This document shows, one piece after another, positions 26,708-35,068 of a stretch of 64,000 bases of DNA. How positions within the stretch are numbered: the stretch's first letter is position 1; every line of letters begins with the position of its first letter. The position numbers and the translations under genes were made by a program. The stretch is from positions 2,191-66,190 of the forward strand of contig JABBCA010000033.1 of the NCBI GenBank assembly GCA_018607135.1. The letters are read 5' to 3'. The notes under the pieces were generated by a model. That model made no database searches. It was not told the DNA's origin and worked only from the letters and a program-made list of their open reading frames with translations. This DNA comes from Opitutales bacterium (lineage in GTDB: Bacteria; Verrucomicrobiota; Verrucomicrobiia; Opitutales; Coraliomargaritaceae).

Positions 26708-28264
26708 ATGAAAACTCGTGTTATCTTTATCTTTGGGTTGGTAGCAGTAATAGTTGCTGATACTGCCTATGCTGCGCAATCCAGAGAAGATCGCTTGAAG
26801 CAGCTTTTTGATCGCACCGATACCGATCAGGATGGATTGGTGTCGTCTTTGGAAAACTGGTCGGAGTGGCAACGGTTCTTCTTTGAAAAGGATGACAACA
26901 ATGATCGCTTTCTAGATCGTGACGAGGTGGTGAATGAGTCTCATTTGTTTGCCGATAGTAACGGCGATGGGAAAGTCGATTTATCCGAAGAGAAGGTTTT
27001 TCGCCAAATGCATTTTAACACTAAAGATTTAGATGGTGACGGTTTCTTAAGTCTCGCAGAGCTAACTGGGTTGAGCCAGCAGCCCGTTGAGCCGTTTGAT
27101 TCCAAGCATTCTGGTAGCTATGATGTGATGCGTGCTAAAGTTGAAGCCTTGGGTGATATGGTTCAGCGCCCAATGGCGTATCGTGATGGGTCTTACGAAA
27201 ATACTGAGCACATGCAGGCGATCTATATTGATGGCCTCACTTATGAGGGCAAACCGACTAAATTTTTCGGGTGGCTCGGCATACCAGAAAATTTAACGAA
27301 GCCTGCTCCAGGAATCATCTTGGTGCATGGGGGAGGGGGCACTGCTTACAAAGAGTGGGTTCAGAAATGGAATGATCAGGGTTTTATTGCATTTTCGATA
27401 GCAGTGGAAGGGCAAACAGACGTTTTTGTTGAAGCGCAGGCCAGCCAAGGTTCATGGGAGCGCCATCAGTGGGCAGGGCCCAGTCGCAATGGAATCTATG
27501 GCGACAGCGATCGCGCGATTGAAGATCAATGGATGTATCATGCGGTTGCGAATTCGATTCTAGCTAATTCTTTTCTCCGTGATGTGCCCGAAGTGGATCC
27601 TCAGCAAATCGGGATCATGGGTATTTCTTGGGGAGGAGTGATCGCTAGCACGGTGATTGGCATTGATGACCGCTTCGCATTTGCAATTCCCACATATGGA
27701 TGTGGTGGGTTGGCTAGAGCCGATAATCAGTATGGTCGCACTTTGAGTCGAAACCCCATATATAAAGAAGTCTGGGAGCCCAATCTGCGACTGGAGCAAG
27801 TCCTGTTTCCTACGCTTTGGCTTTCCTGGCCTGGTGATCAGCATTTTCCAATGGATTCCCTGAAGAGCTCTTACAGAGCGGTGTCGGCTCCTGCAGCAGT
27901 TTCATTGATTCCAGATATGCAACACAGTCATCCAGCAGCATGGAAGCGCCCGGAGGCATATGCCTTCGCGCGTAGCGTTGTGAGTGGGAATGATACTTGG
28001 GGGCGAAATCTTAATATTCGCTTGGTCGACGGTGTTGTAAAAGCTAGTTTTAAGACCGATAAGCCCATACAGAGTGCTACTTTAGTCTGGACCCAAGGGG
28101 ATGGCTTTACTGCGGGAAGAACTTGGTTGGAAGCACCTGCTGAATTTCAAAATAAAAATTCAGCATGTGCGGTTTCAGTGAAGCTGCCAGCGGGAGCAAC
28201 CGCAGCATATATAAATATTGAATCTGATGGCCTTGTGATGAGCTCCCCCTATCTTGAAATTTAG
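26708..28264 (+). CDS. Secreted EF-hand / alpha-beta hydrolase (esterase-like)
   Basis: 518 residues: signal peptide (to about 22), an N-terminal EF-hand region (about 25-125: DTDQDGLVSSLE, DDNNDRFLDRDE, DSNGDGKVDLSE, DLDGDGFLSLAE), then an alpha/beta hydrolase domain (about 150-425). The oxyanion region VHGGGGTAYKEW, nucleophile elbow GISWGGV and a late HSHPAAW give a plausible Ser-Asp-His triad. It resembles acetyl-xylan-esterase/dienelactone-hydrolase-like proteins. The C-terminal 90 residues form a beta domain related to the tail of the sulfatase at 38447. It may remove acetyl groups from the polysaccharide; the ester is not predictable. Confidence 0.85.
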   Translation: MKTRVIFIFGLVAVIVADTAYAAQSREDRLKQLFDRTDTDQDGLVSSLENWSEWQRFFFEKDDNNDRFLDRDEVVNESHLFADSNGDGKVDLSEEKVFRQMHFNTKDLDGDGFLSLAELTGLSQQPVEPFDSKHSGSYDVMRAKVEALGDMVQRPMAYRDGSYENTEHMQAIYIDGLTYEGKPTKFFGWLGIPENLTKPAPGIILVHGGGGTAYKEWVQKWNDQGFIAFSIAVEGQTDVFVEAQASQGSWERHQWAGPSRNGIYGDSDRAIEDQWMYHAVANSILANSFLRDVPEVDPQQIGIMGISWGGVIASTVIGIDDRFAFAIPTYGCGGLARADNQYGRTLSRNPIYKEVWEPNLRLEQVLFPTLWLSWPGDQHFPMDSLKSSYRAVSAPAAVSLIPDMQHSHPAAWKRPEAYAFARSVVSGNDTWGRNLNIRLVDGVVKASFKTDKPIQSATLVWTQGDGFTAGRTWLEAPAEFQNKNSACAVSVKLPAGATAAYINIESDGLVMSSPYLEI

Positions 28265-28411
28265 ACCGCTTAAGATGAGTGGCCACAGGCGTGTTGTATG
28301 AAGAGTCATTGTTTACTAATTTTAGCGGAATGGTCTTTAGTAATTGAAAATCACAATAATTATTACAACATTTTGTTTTGTTGAGTTTAGGGTCTGCAGT
28401 TTATTTTTAAT

Positions 28412-28425
28412 TTTTAGTAGTAAAA
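28412..28425. promoter_or_regulatory. Palindromic glycan-regulon site 3 (weak; DUF1559-like gene)
   Basis: TTTTAGTAGTAAAA, 7 bp upstream of the ATG at 28433. It keeps the palindrome and the central TA but lacks the outer G and C. Confidence 0.4.
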
Positions 28426-28432
28426 TCAATAT

Positions 28433-29161
28433 ATGAAATCAGTTGTTAAAACAAAAGCATTCAGTGTGATCGAGCTACTTATTGTGGTGGCTGTGATTGC
28501 AATATTAGCCGCAATACTTGTTCCGGCTATTGGCCGCGTTCGCGAAAGGGCCAATGCCACTAAATGCGCGAGTAACCTTCGTCAGATTGCGATCGCAGCA
28601 AACATGTATGCTGCTGAAAATAATGGGGATTTTCCCTCATTAACTGGAGAGGCTGATGACGGTGGGGGTCAAGTGACTTGGCTTGAGCAGCTACGGCCTT
28701 ACATACATGTTGAAGGCTCTAATGAGGCCATAGAGCTGATCAATTGCCCTGCTGCGGAACATTATCTCGAGGTCGATGGTAATTCTAAAACAACTCACGC
28801 CTATGGGTGGAATCCTCGCTTGATACCTGATACGAGAACAAAGGCTGATGGTAGTAAGCGACTACCCTTTAAATCAATTAAGGTGCAGCGGCCCAGTGAA
28901 ACCATCTTGATGGCTGATGCTGGCCAGCGTTATCCCAGTGGCTGGGGCTTTGGCTATTTCGCGTTTGGAGGTGTCTATAATCCCAGTAGTGCGGAAACCG
29001 CTCTGACAGATGCTGATTTTACGCGGTATGGCGCGTCTGCTAGTAATCCATCATTTAGCACCCGGCATGGAGGGGTAGGAAACGCTGTTTTTGTTGATGG
29101 TCACGTGCAGTCATTTGCTTGGGGTGAGATTAAGCAAAAGCACGTATACACCGAAGACTGA
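28433..29161 (+). CDS. DUF1559-like pseudopilin (prepilin-type N-terminus)
   Basis: 242 residues. The N-terminus KAFSVIELLIVVAVIAILAA is a type IV pilin-like methylation and membrane segment with Glu at +5. The residue before the cleavage site is Ala instead of the usual Gly. The C-terminal part has the H-x-G-x(4)-FVDGHV motif (RHGGVGNAVFVDGHVQSF) of the DUF1559/H-X9-DG family, abundant in Verrucomicrobiota and Planctomycetota. Such proteins are exported by a type II-secretion/pilus-like machine and are thought to sit at the cell surface. It stands between the sulfatase operon and lacI; the exact role is unknown. Confidence 0.85.
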   Translation: MKSVVKTKAFSVIELLIVVAVIAILAAILVPAIGRVRERANATKCASNLRQIAIAANMYAAENNGDFPSLTGEADDGGGQVTWLEQLRPYIHVEGSNEAIELINCPAAEHYLEVDGNSKTTHAYGWNPRLIPDTRTKADGSKRLPFKSIKVQRPSETILMADAGQRYPSGWGFGYFAFGGVYNPSSAETALTDADFTRYGASASNPSFSTRHGGVGNAVFVDGHVQSFAWGEIKQKHVYTED

Positions 29162-29318
29162 GATTTAAATTTATAAAACTATCCGTGCTTGGCTTGGGCT
29201 CGAATCACGTATGCTTTCGAGCAATTACGGTGAGGTCATAATTTAAATGAATCTTATTGCCATAAAAAATGAGGAAATATCTTGTTAAATTTCTCACGGA
29301 AATACAGAAAAGGTTAAT

Positions 29319-30353
29319 ATGAGTAGCCGAAAAACAGTCAGTATGAAGCTTATTGCTGAGGAGGCAGGTGTTTCTGTGATGACTGTTTCCAGAGTATTGA
29401 GTAATCAGTCGAATGTGTCCCCACACACTGAGGAGAAGATTCGAGAGATTGCAAACCGCGTAGGTTACAAGGCAAATCGACTGGTCCGCGGGATGCAGAG
29501 TGGTCGTAGCGGAATCATTAGTGTTGTCTTGCCAATCGGCCATTCACTGGCGCCTCGCATGATGGAGGGAGCATACGATTTCTTTCATGAAAAAGATATG
29601 ATCATGGCGGTCGATTTGGTGCATGGAAACCTGGGTGAGAAAGCGATCTCTGAGCAGAGTAAGATCATTAACCGCTTATTAGAGTGCCGAATTGATGGTA
29701 TCTTGCTCTTGCCAGTCAATGAAGATGCGAACCCTGTGTATTTTAAAGAGATTGTGGATCGTAAGATACCCTTGGTATTGATGGATCGAAATACGAATCA
29801 ATTTGTTGCTGATTTTGTTGGAACCGATGACTACGCGGGCGGCATGGAAGCTGCACGTCTTTTAGTTAAGAATGGGTGCAAGAAACCGGTTTTGGTTTCT
29901 GTAGGTAAAGCTGTCAGCACTAGCCGGGAGCGTGCACGGGGCTTTAAAGATGGTTTGAAAAAGTTGAAAGTTAAATTGGTAGAAGAGATTGTGGCTCCGA
30001 ACTTCCTTGCGAATGAGGACTTGATGGATGAGTCAATTGCAAAGCTCAAAGGTAAATTCGACGGTGTTTTTGGTGTTGCCGACCGCCTCGCAATCAGTGC
30101 TTGGCACGCTTGTAAGCTGCAAGGTCTCGATATACCTGAACGTGTAAAAATTATCGGGTTTGGCGCTTTGGACTTACGCGATCCTCGTGTGGCGATTTCA
30201 AGTTTTGATCAGGATGCATATGCAATCGGTCGAAATGCTGCGCAGCTGCTATTTCAGCGCATCGATAAGGGGCTGTATAAGCGACGTCCAAAGGCGAAAT
30301 CATTGCTAAATATGCCTAATTTTGTCGAAGGCACATCGTGCCCATTTGTATAG
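29319..30353 (+). CDS. LacI-family transcription regulator
   Basis: 344 residues. The N-terminal HTH (residues 7-55: SMKLIAEEAGVSVMTVSRVLSNQSNVS) is typical of the family. The hinge reads YKANRLVRGMQSGRSG, where Met59 takes the place of the Leu that normally wedges into the operator centre. The rest is a periplasmic-binding-protein-like sensor domain (residues 65-340) that binds a sugar. It lies between the EF-hand sulfatase operon and the symporter operon, so regulation of the locus by an imported sugar is likely. The operator with central TA found across the locus is a candidate target. Confidence 0.9.
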   Translation: MSSRKTVSMKLIAEEAGVSVMTVSRVLSNQSNVSPHTEEKIREIANRVGYKANRLVRGMQSGRSGIISVVLPIGHSLAPRMMEGAYDFFHEKDMIMAVDLVHGNLGEKAISEQSKIINRLLECRIDGILLLPVNEDANPVYFKEIVDRKIPLVLMDRNTNQFVADFVGTDDYAGGMEAARLLVKNGCKKPVLVSVGKAVSTSRERARGFKDGLKKLKVKLVEEIVAPNFLANEDLMDESIAKLKGKFDGVFGVADRLAISAWHACKLQGLDIPERVKIIGFGALDLRDPRVAISSFDQDAYAIGRNAAQLLFQRIDKGLYKRRPKAKSLLNMPNFVEGTSCPFV

Positions 30354-30361
30354 CGTTTTTT

Positions 30362-30383
30362 AGGTGGGCTCGACTCGCCTTTA
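30362..30383 (+). terminator. Probable terminator of lacI
   Basis: Stem aggtggg / ctcgcct with a 5-nt loop, 8 bp after the lacI stop. Two G-T pairs and only a short T run, so strength is uncertain. Confidence 0.45.
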
Positions 30384-30726
30384 CTCTTAGCTTGGCTCGT
30401 GTCTAGCGGGTTTCGTTTGTCTACTATCGGTTCGTCAGCCGGCACATACAGGAACGTAACTCTATCCCAATAATCACACCGAGGTGAAGGCTGGCTTTAG
30501 TTGGTAGCCTTAAAAGTGTAGCTCCTTGTTTAAGAGCGTTTTAGGGAGATGGGTGCGCTTCCTCAATAGATTAAAAATTGGATAAATGGCTCTGACGTTT
30601 GCTGCCTTATTTCTCTTTCAGTTACTTTGAGATGACATCTAAATTGAGGCAGCTCACTTTGTAGAAAAGACTAAAGTAGTTCTCGACGATTCGCATTGGT
30701 TAGTATTAACATGGGCGATTGCCCTT
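30384..30726. other. Spacer upstream of the symporter operon
   Basis: No gene seen. It contains glycan-regulon site 4 close to its end and a weak stem aaggct / agcctt near 30487-30512. Confidence 0.5.
30698..30711. promoter_or_regulatory. Palindromic glycan-regulon site 4 (symporter operon)
   Basis: GGTTAGTATTAACA, 15 bp upstream of the symporter ATG. It would control the five-gene operon 30727-40333. Confidence 0.6.
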
Positions 30727-32574
30727 ATGTATTCATTAGAAATCATCGACTACCTCGTCATCGTTGCGATTTTACTTACCCTCATTGGTGTAGGTCTTTA
30801 CTTTACCAAGAAGGGGGGAGAGGACATGGATTCCTTTTTCGTTTCGGGGCGATCATTGCCCTGGTATATCGGTGGCACCTCCATGATTGCTACTAGCTTT
30901 GCGGCAGATACTCCCTTGTGGGTGAGTGCACTGGTGCGGACGCATGGGGTGCACTATATTTGGCAATTTTGGGCACCCATGATTGGGTCGGTATTGGCTG
31001 TAGTATATTTTGGCAGGAAGTGGCGTCGCATGGCGTTCGTCACTGATATTGAGTTCATGGAGGCTCGCTATGATGGCACGCCTGCAAAGGCTTTACGGGG
31101 ATGGTCAGGAGCTTGGGGGGCCTTAGTGATCTGTCCTTTAATCTCTGCGTGGGTGATAAAAGCCATGGAGACGATCGGTCGTGAGGCGGTTGGCCTCCCT
31201 CCTGAATCCCAAGTAGTGGTCACGATCGCAATCGTTGCGGTTGCGATTTTAATGTGCGGCTTATCAGGTCTTTTTGGCGTGGTTTACACCGACTTTATAC
31301 AGTTTATCTTAGCGACTGGCGGCACGATTTTGTTGGCCTATTTATCGGTTAAAGAAGTCGGAGGGCTTGCCGCTATGGTCGAGCAGGTTCGTGCTTTAGA
31401 AGACTGGGGTGGTAACGAGTTAAAAGTTGCCCCTCAAATCGGTAGTGGGGTCGGTGAAATGTCGGTCTGGAATGCGATCGGGTATTTTGGATTTTTATGG
31501 ATTGGGGTCGGCCTCAGTGGCGGTTACCAGGCGCAGCGTTTGCTTGCGAGTAAGGATTCTAAAAATGCGAGTTATGCGCAACTCCTTCATTCGGTGGTGT
31601 ATTTTTGTTTAATGGCTTGGCCGTGGATCCTAGTGGCGCTCTGCTCATTGATTTTGATTCCTGAAGTGGAATCGGCAGATCAGAGCGCAGCGTATCCGCA
31701 GATGATTGTAATGATCTTACCTGTTGGGCTTCGTGGCCTGTTGATTGCAGCATTGCTGGCTGCGTTTATTTCCACGATTAGCACACTGTTTAACTGGGGC
31801 TCTTCGTATTTGGTGAACGATATTTATCGACGTTTTCTCAATCCGAATGCGACCGAGAAAAACTACGTTTTCATTGCTCGATTGGCGACTTGTTTTATGG
31901 CGGTTACGGGCGCATACATTTCGCTACAGGCTGAAAATATACAGCAGTTGTTGACTCTCGCTTATGTCTTAGGCTCCGCGGGTGTGGTGCCAGGTGTCTT
32001 GCGCTGGCTTTGGTGGCGCACGACTGGCAAAGGGGAGCTGATTGCTTTGCTGGTAGGTTGGGTCATGACAATACTTTTGGTCTTTGTCCAAGCATTTGAT
32101 GCGCCTGCGCAGGCGGTCTTAGGTCTAGAGGACGGAATTTCGTTCAGCAAGGATCCAAATCTAGTCGGTGCCAGAATGTTCTTGATGGTATTTACCGTGG
32201 GTTTGGCGACAGTGATGGGTTCGCTCTGCACAAAGCATGAGGACATGGATCAATTGAAACGCTTCGCTGCACGAGCGCGCCCATTTGCGTTTGGATGGCG
32301 CCCTGTTATTCGCGAGATGGAGGTGGCCTATGTAGAACAAGAGCCGATTGGTCGCACTTTAGTTTCGTGGGCCTTGGGCTTGGCTGCGGTCGTGTCTATT
32401 TTAATCGGCGTGGGTCGATTGCTTCTAGGGTTACCAGGAACAGGGCTGCTGTTGGTGATTTGTGGAGGTGTGGGGATTTTTTGGACGATCAAGCGCATTC
32501 AGAAGGACTGTGCGAATGATGTCGATGAACCAGATATCTTGGATGTATCGAAAACGGGGTCAGCGGACAAGTGA
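30727..32574 (+). CDS. Sodium/solute symporter (SSS family)
   Basis: 615 residues with about 14 hydrophobic segments. The N-terminal pattern DSFFVSGRSLPWYIGGTSMIATSFAADTPLWV is the TM1-TM2 region of sodium/sugar symporters of the SLC5/SSS type. It is the first gene of an operon with GH95, an unknown secreted protein, an esterase and a sulfatase. It probably carries a monosaccharide or small oligosaccharide released by those enzymes across the inner membrane with Na+. The specific sugar is not predictable; L-fucose or a fuco-oligosaccharide would fit the GH95 neighbour. Confidence 0.9.
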   Translation: MYSLEIIDYLVIVAILLTLIGVGLYFTKKGGEDMDSFFVSGRSLPWYIGGTSMIATSFAADTPLWVSALVRTHGVHYIWQFWAPMIGSVLAVVYFGRKWRRMAFVTDIEFMEARYDGTPAKALRGWSGAWGALVICPLISAWVIKAMETIGREAVGLPPESQVVVTIAIVAVAILMCGLSGLFGVVYTDFIQFILATGGTILLAYLSVKEVGGLAAMVEQVRALEDWGGNELKVAPQIGSGVGEMSVWNAIGYFGFLWIGVGLSGGYQAQRLLASKDSKNASYAQLLHSVVYFCLMAWPWILVALCSLILIPEVESADQSAAYPQMIVMILPVGLRGLLIAALLAAFISTISTLFNWGSSYLVNDIYRRFLNPNATEKNYVFIARLATCFMAVTGAYISLQAENIQQLLTLAYVLGSAGVVPGVLRWLWWRTTGKGELIALLVGWVMTILLVFVQAFDAPAQAVLGLEDGISFSKDPNLVGARMFLMVFTVGLATVMGSLCTKHEDMDQLKRFAARARPFAFGWRPVIREMEVAYVEQEPIGRTLVSWALGLAAVVSILIGVGRLLLGLPGTGLLLVICGGVGIFWTIKRIQKDCANDVDEPDILDVSKTGSADK

Positions 32575-32599
32575 TAGCAATGTTTTATTTTAAGTAAGA

Positions 32600-35065
32600 A
32601 TGAATTTAGCGAACTATACAAATGAATGGAAGGAGCGGACGTCGCTCTTGGAGATGACACAGCCTGCGGGTTGGTGGCGTGATGGGTTTCCATTAGGAAA
32701 TGGAAGCTTGGGAGCCATGCCTTACGGGCGACTGTGTGAAGAGCGTATATTAATCAATCACGAGCGCTTGTGGTATGAAGGTGTGCGTCCAGAGCTACCA
32801 GACCTTGGTCACTTGTTGACAAAAGCGCGTCAGCTAATTGACCAAGGTGACTACCTTGCCGCGAACGAACTCTACTACGACGCACTAAAGAGCGAAGGCC
32901 GAGAAGGCGTTTGCGCAGTGTATCATCCTGCTGGAGATCTGTGCTTTAGAAGCACGATACAATGGCGCTTTAAAAACTATCGTCGCTATTTGGACATGGC
33001 AGCAGGCGAGACCTTAACGCGCTGGGAGTGGTTGGATGCGGTTCAGATCCGTCGCAGCTTTGTTTCTAGGGCGGATGACTGTATCGTAGTTGAGCAATTG
33101 GGAGGTGGCTTGGTTGATCAAGAGTGGAGCATCAATTTGGAATTGCATGACTTGTTTGATGCAATACGTCAAAATGGAGACCGCTTTCAGCCTCCGATTC
33201 AGTTTACATCACAGTCTGATGGTGAGTGGATCTACGGCGTTGGAACCTATACCGATCCTAATTACGACAATGCAACGTATGGTATTGTTGCGCGTGTGGT
33301 AACCTCGGAGGATGCGGGGGTTCACAGCGAAGCATTAGGAGCGATCACGGTTCGAGGTTCGGAGCGTCTATTAGTCATCGCAAAGGTCTTTGTGTATGAA
33401 GAAAGTGAGAATGCAATTCGTCGATTGAAGGAGGAAATTATCCGACTCGATACCGATTATGACGTTCTGTTGGCACGTCACGAGATCAAGCATCGTCAAC
33501 AATTTGATGCCTGTCATGTGGAGTTTTCAGATGGTGAAGATAATCATACTACGAATGAGGTTTTACTTGAGAAGGCATACAATGGAACGATGCCGGTTGT
33601 CATGTTGCAAAAGATGACCGCATACGGTCGTTACTTGCTAGTGGGGAGTTCCAATCATACTTCGGTGCCTTCAAATTTACAAGGTATCTGGAATGGTGAT
33701 TATGCCCCGCCATGGGATTGCTTCTTCATGATCAATGAGAATCTGGAGATGAACTATTGGCAGGCTCTACCTGGGGGGATGAGCGAAAAAGTGCTCGGTG
33801 TGTTCAATTTTTATGAATCCAACTTAGAGCAATATCGTGAGAATGCGAACAAGCTCTATGGCTGTCGTGGTATTTTTATTCCTGCATTGACCTCACCTGA
33901 GACCGGCTTGTTAACACACCCTGGTTCATGGATTGCGAATTGGATATCGGGTGCAGGGTGGATGTGCCAACTGTTTTACGACTATTACCTATACACAAAT
34001 GATAAGGTTTATCTGCGTGATCGACTGTTGCCGTTTATGCGAGAGGTGGCGCTCTTCTATGAAGACTACTTTACTTACGATGCTGCTGGTAAAGTGGTGA
34101 TCTCGCCATCGACCTCACCAGAGAATTGGCCAAAGGAATTTTGTGAGATCGAGTCACCGACCTCCCATTATGCACGCCTTACAGTTAATGCGACGATGGA
34201 CGTGGCAGTGGCACGTGAGCTGATCAGCAATTTATTACTCAGCGCGCGGGAGTTTGGCATGTATGGTGAAAGCCATGAGCGGTGGGAGTGTATGCTGGAC
34301 GGGCTTCCTGATTATGAAGTTAATGAGGATGGTGCGATTCGCGAATGGATTGACCATCGTTTTTCAGACAATTACGAACATCGCCATTTATCGCATATCT
34401 ATCCAGTCTTTCCAGGGTTCGAAATTTCTGCAGATAGTGATCCGACGCTGTTCCATTCGTTTAAGACTGCGGTGGATAAGCGCGGCACGGTAGGTTTGAA
34501 AGATCAGACTGGTTGGTCACTTGCCCATATGGCAAATATTCGCGCCAGAATGGGTGATGGGGCGCAAGCATATGAATGTTTGGAAATATTAATGCAGACC
34601 TGCGTCGGTAAGAACTTCTTCACCTATCATAACGACTACCGTGGTTGTGGAATGACAATGGGATGGTTTTTCGGTCATTCGACACCCTTTCAAGTGGACG
34701 CGAACATGGGCCTGACCTCTGCCGTGTATGAGATGATCGCTCAATCACGCCCTGGCGTCATCCAGTTGCTACCTGCATTACCGCAGCAATTAAGTTCGGG
34801 ACATGTGAGGGGCTTGCAAACACGTGCGGGTGTGCGCATTGATATGAAGTGGCAATTGGAACCGTTTGAGGTCGATGTCGATTTTGTGTCGGTTCGCGAT
34901 CAAACCATTTGTGTCAAAGTGCCAACGTCATTTATGTTTGAAGCAAACGTTTCTGATCAAGCACCAGATACGCCATGGCATCTCTCTGAAATTGATTTGA
35001 AGGCAGATACGCCGTTGCACTGTAAATGGTGCGCAAGTAGTAATCAGCTGGTTTTAAGGAAGTAA
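32600..35065 (+). CDS. GH95-family glycosidase (alpha-L-fucosidase or alpha-L-galactosidase)
   Basis: 821 residues. The N-terminal GH95 signature is GWWRDGFPLGNGSLGAMPYGRLCEERILINHERLWYEG. The family's catalytic elements are visible: the Asn-x-Asn motif NENLEMNYW (Asn379 and Asn381), SPSTSPEN (Glu508, proposed acid) and FQVDANMG (Asp700). GH95 inverting enzymes release terminal alpha-L-fucose or alpha-L-galactose. No signal peptide is present, since the family fold starts within 20 residues, so the enzyme is predicted cytoplasmic and would act on imported oligosaccharide. It starts 25 bp after the symporter gene, consistent with uptake followed by hydrolysis. Confidence 0.93.
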   Translation: MNLANYTNEWKERTSLLEMTQPAGWWRDGFPLGNGSLGAMPYGRLCEERILINHERLWYEGVRPELPDLGHLLTKARQLIDQGDYLAANELYYDALKSEGREGVCAVYHPAGDLCFRSTIQWRFKNYRRYLDMAAGETLTRWEWLDAVQIRRSFVSRADDCIVVEQLGGGLVDQEWSINLELHDLFDAIRQNGDRFQPPIQFTSQSDGEWIYGVGTYTDPNYDNATYGIVARVVTSEDAGVHSEALGAITVRGSERLLVIAKVFVYEESENAIRRLKEEIIRLDTDYDVLLARHEIKHRQQFDACHVEFSDGEDNHTTNEVLLEKAYNGTMPVVMLQKMTAYGRYLLVGSSNHTSVPSNLQGIWNGDYAPPWDCFFMINENLEMNYWQALPGGMSEKVLGVFNFYESNLEQYRENANKLYGCRGIFIPALTSPETGLLTHPGSWIANWISGAGWMCQLFYDYYLYTNDKVYLRDRLLPFMREVALFYEDYFTYDAAGKVVISPSTSPENWPKEFCEIESPTSHYARLTVNATMDVAVARELISNLLLSAREFGMYGESHERWECMLDGLPDYEVNEDGAIREWIDHRFSDNYEHRHLSHIYPVFPGFEISADSDPTLFHSFKTAVDKRGTVGLKDQTGWSLAHMANIRARMGDGAQAYECLEILMQTCVGKNFFTYHNDYRGCGMTMGWFFGHSTPFQVDANMGLTSAVYEMIAQSRPGVIQLLPALPQQLSSGHVRGLQTRAGVRIDMKWQLEPFEVDVDFVSVRDQTICVKVPTSFMFEANVSDQAPDTPWHLSEIDLKADTPLHCKWCASSNQLVLRK

Positions 35066-35068
35066 ATT

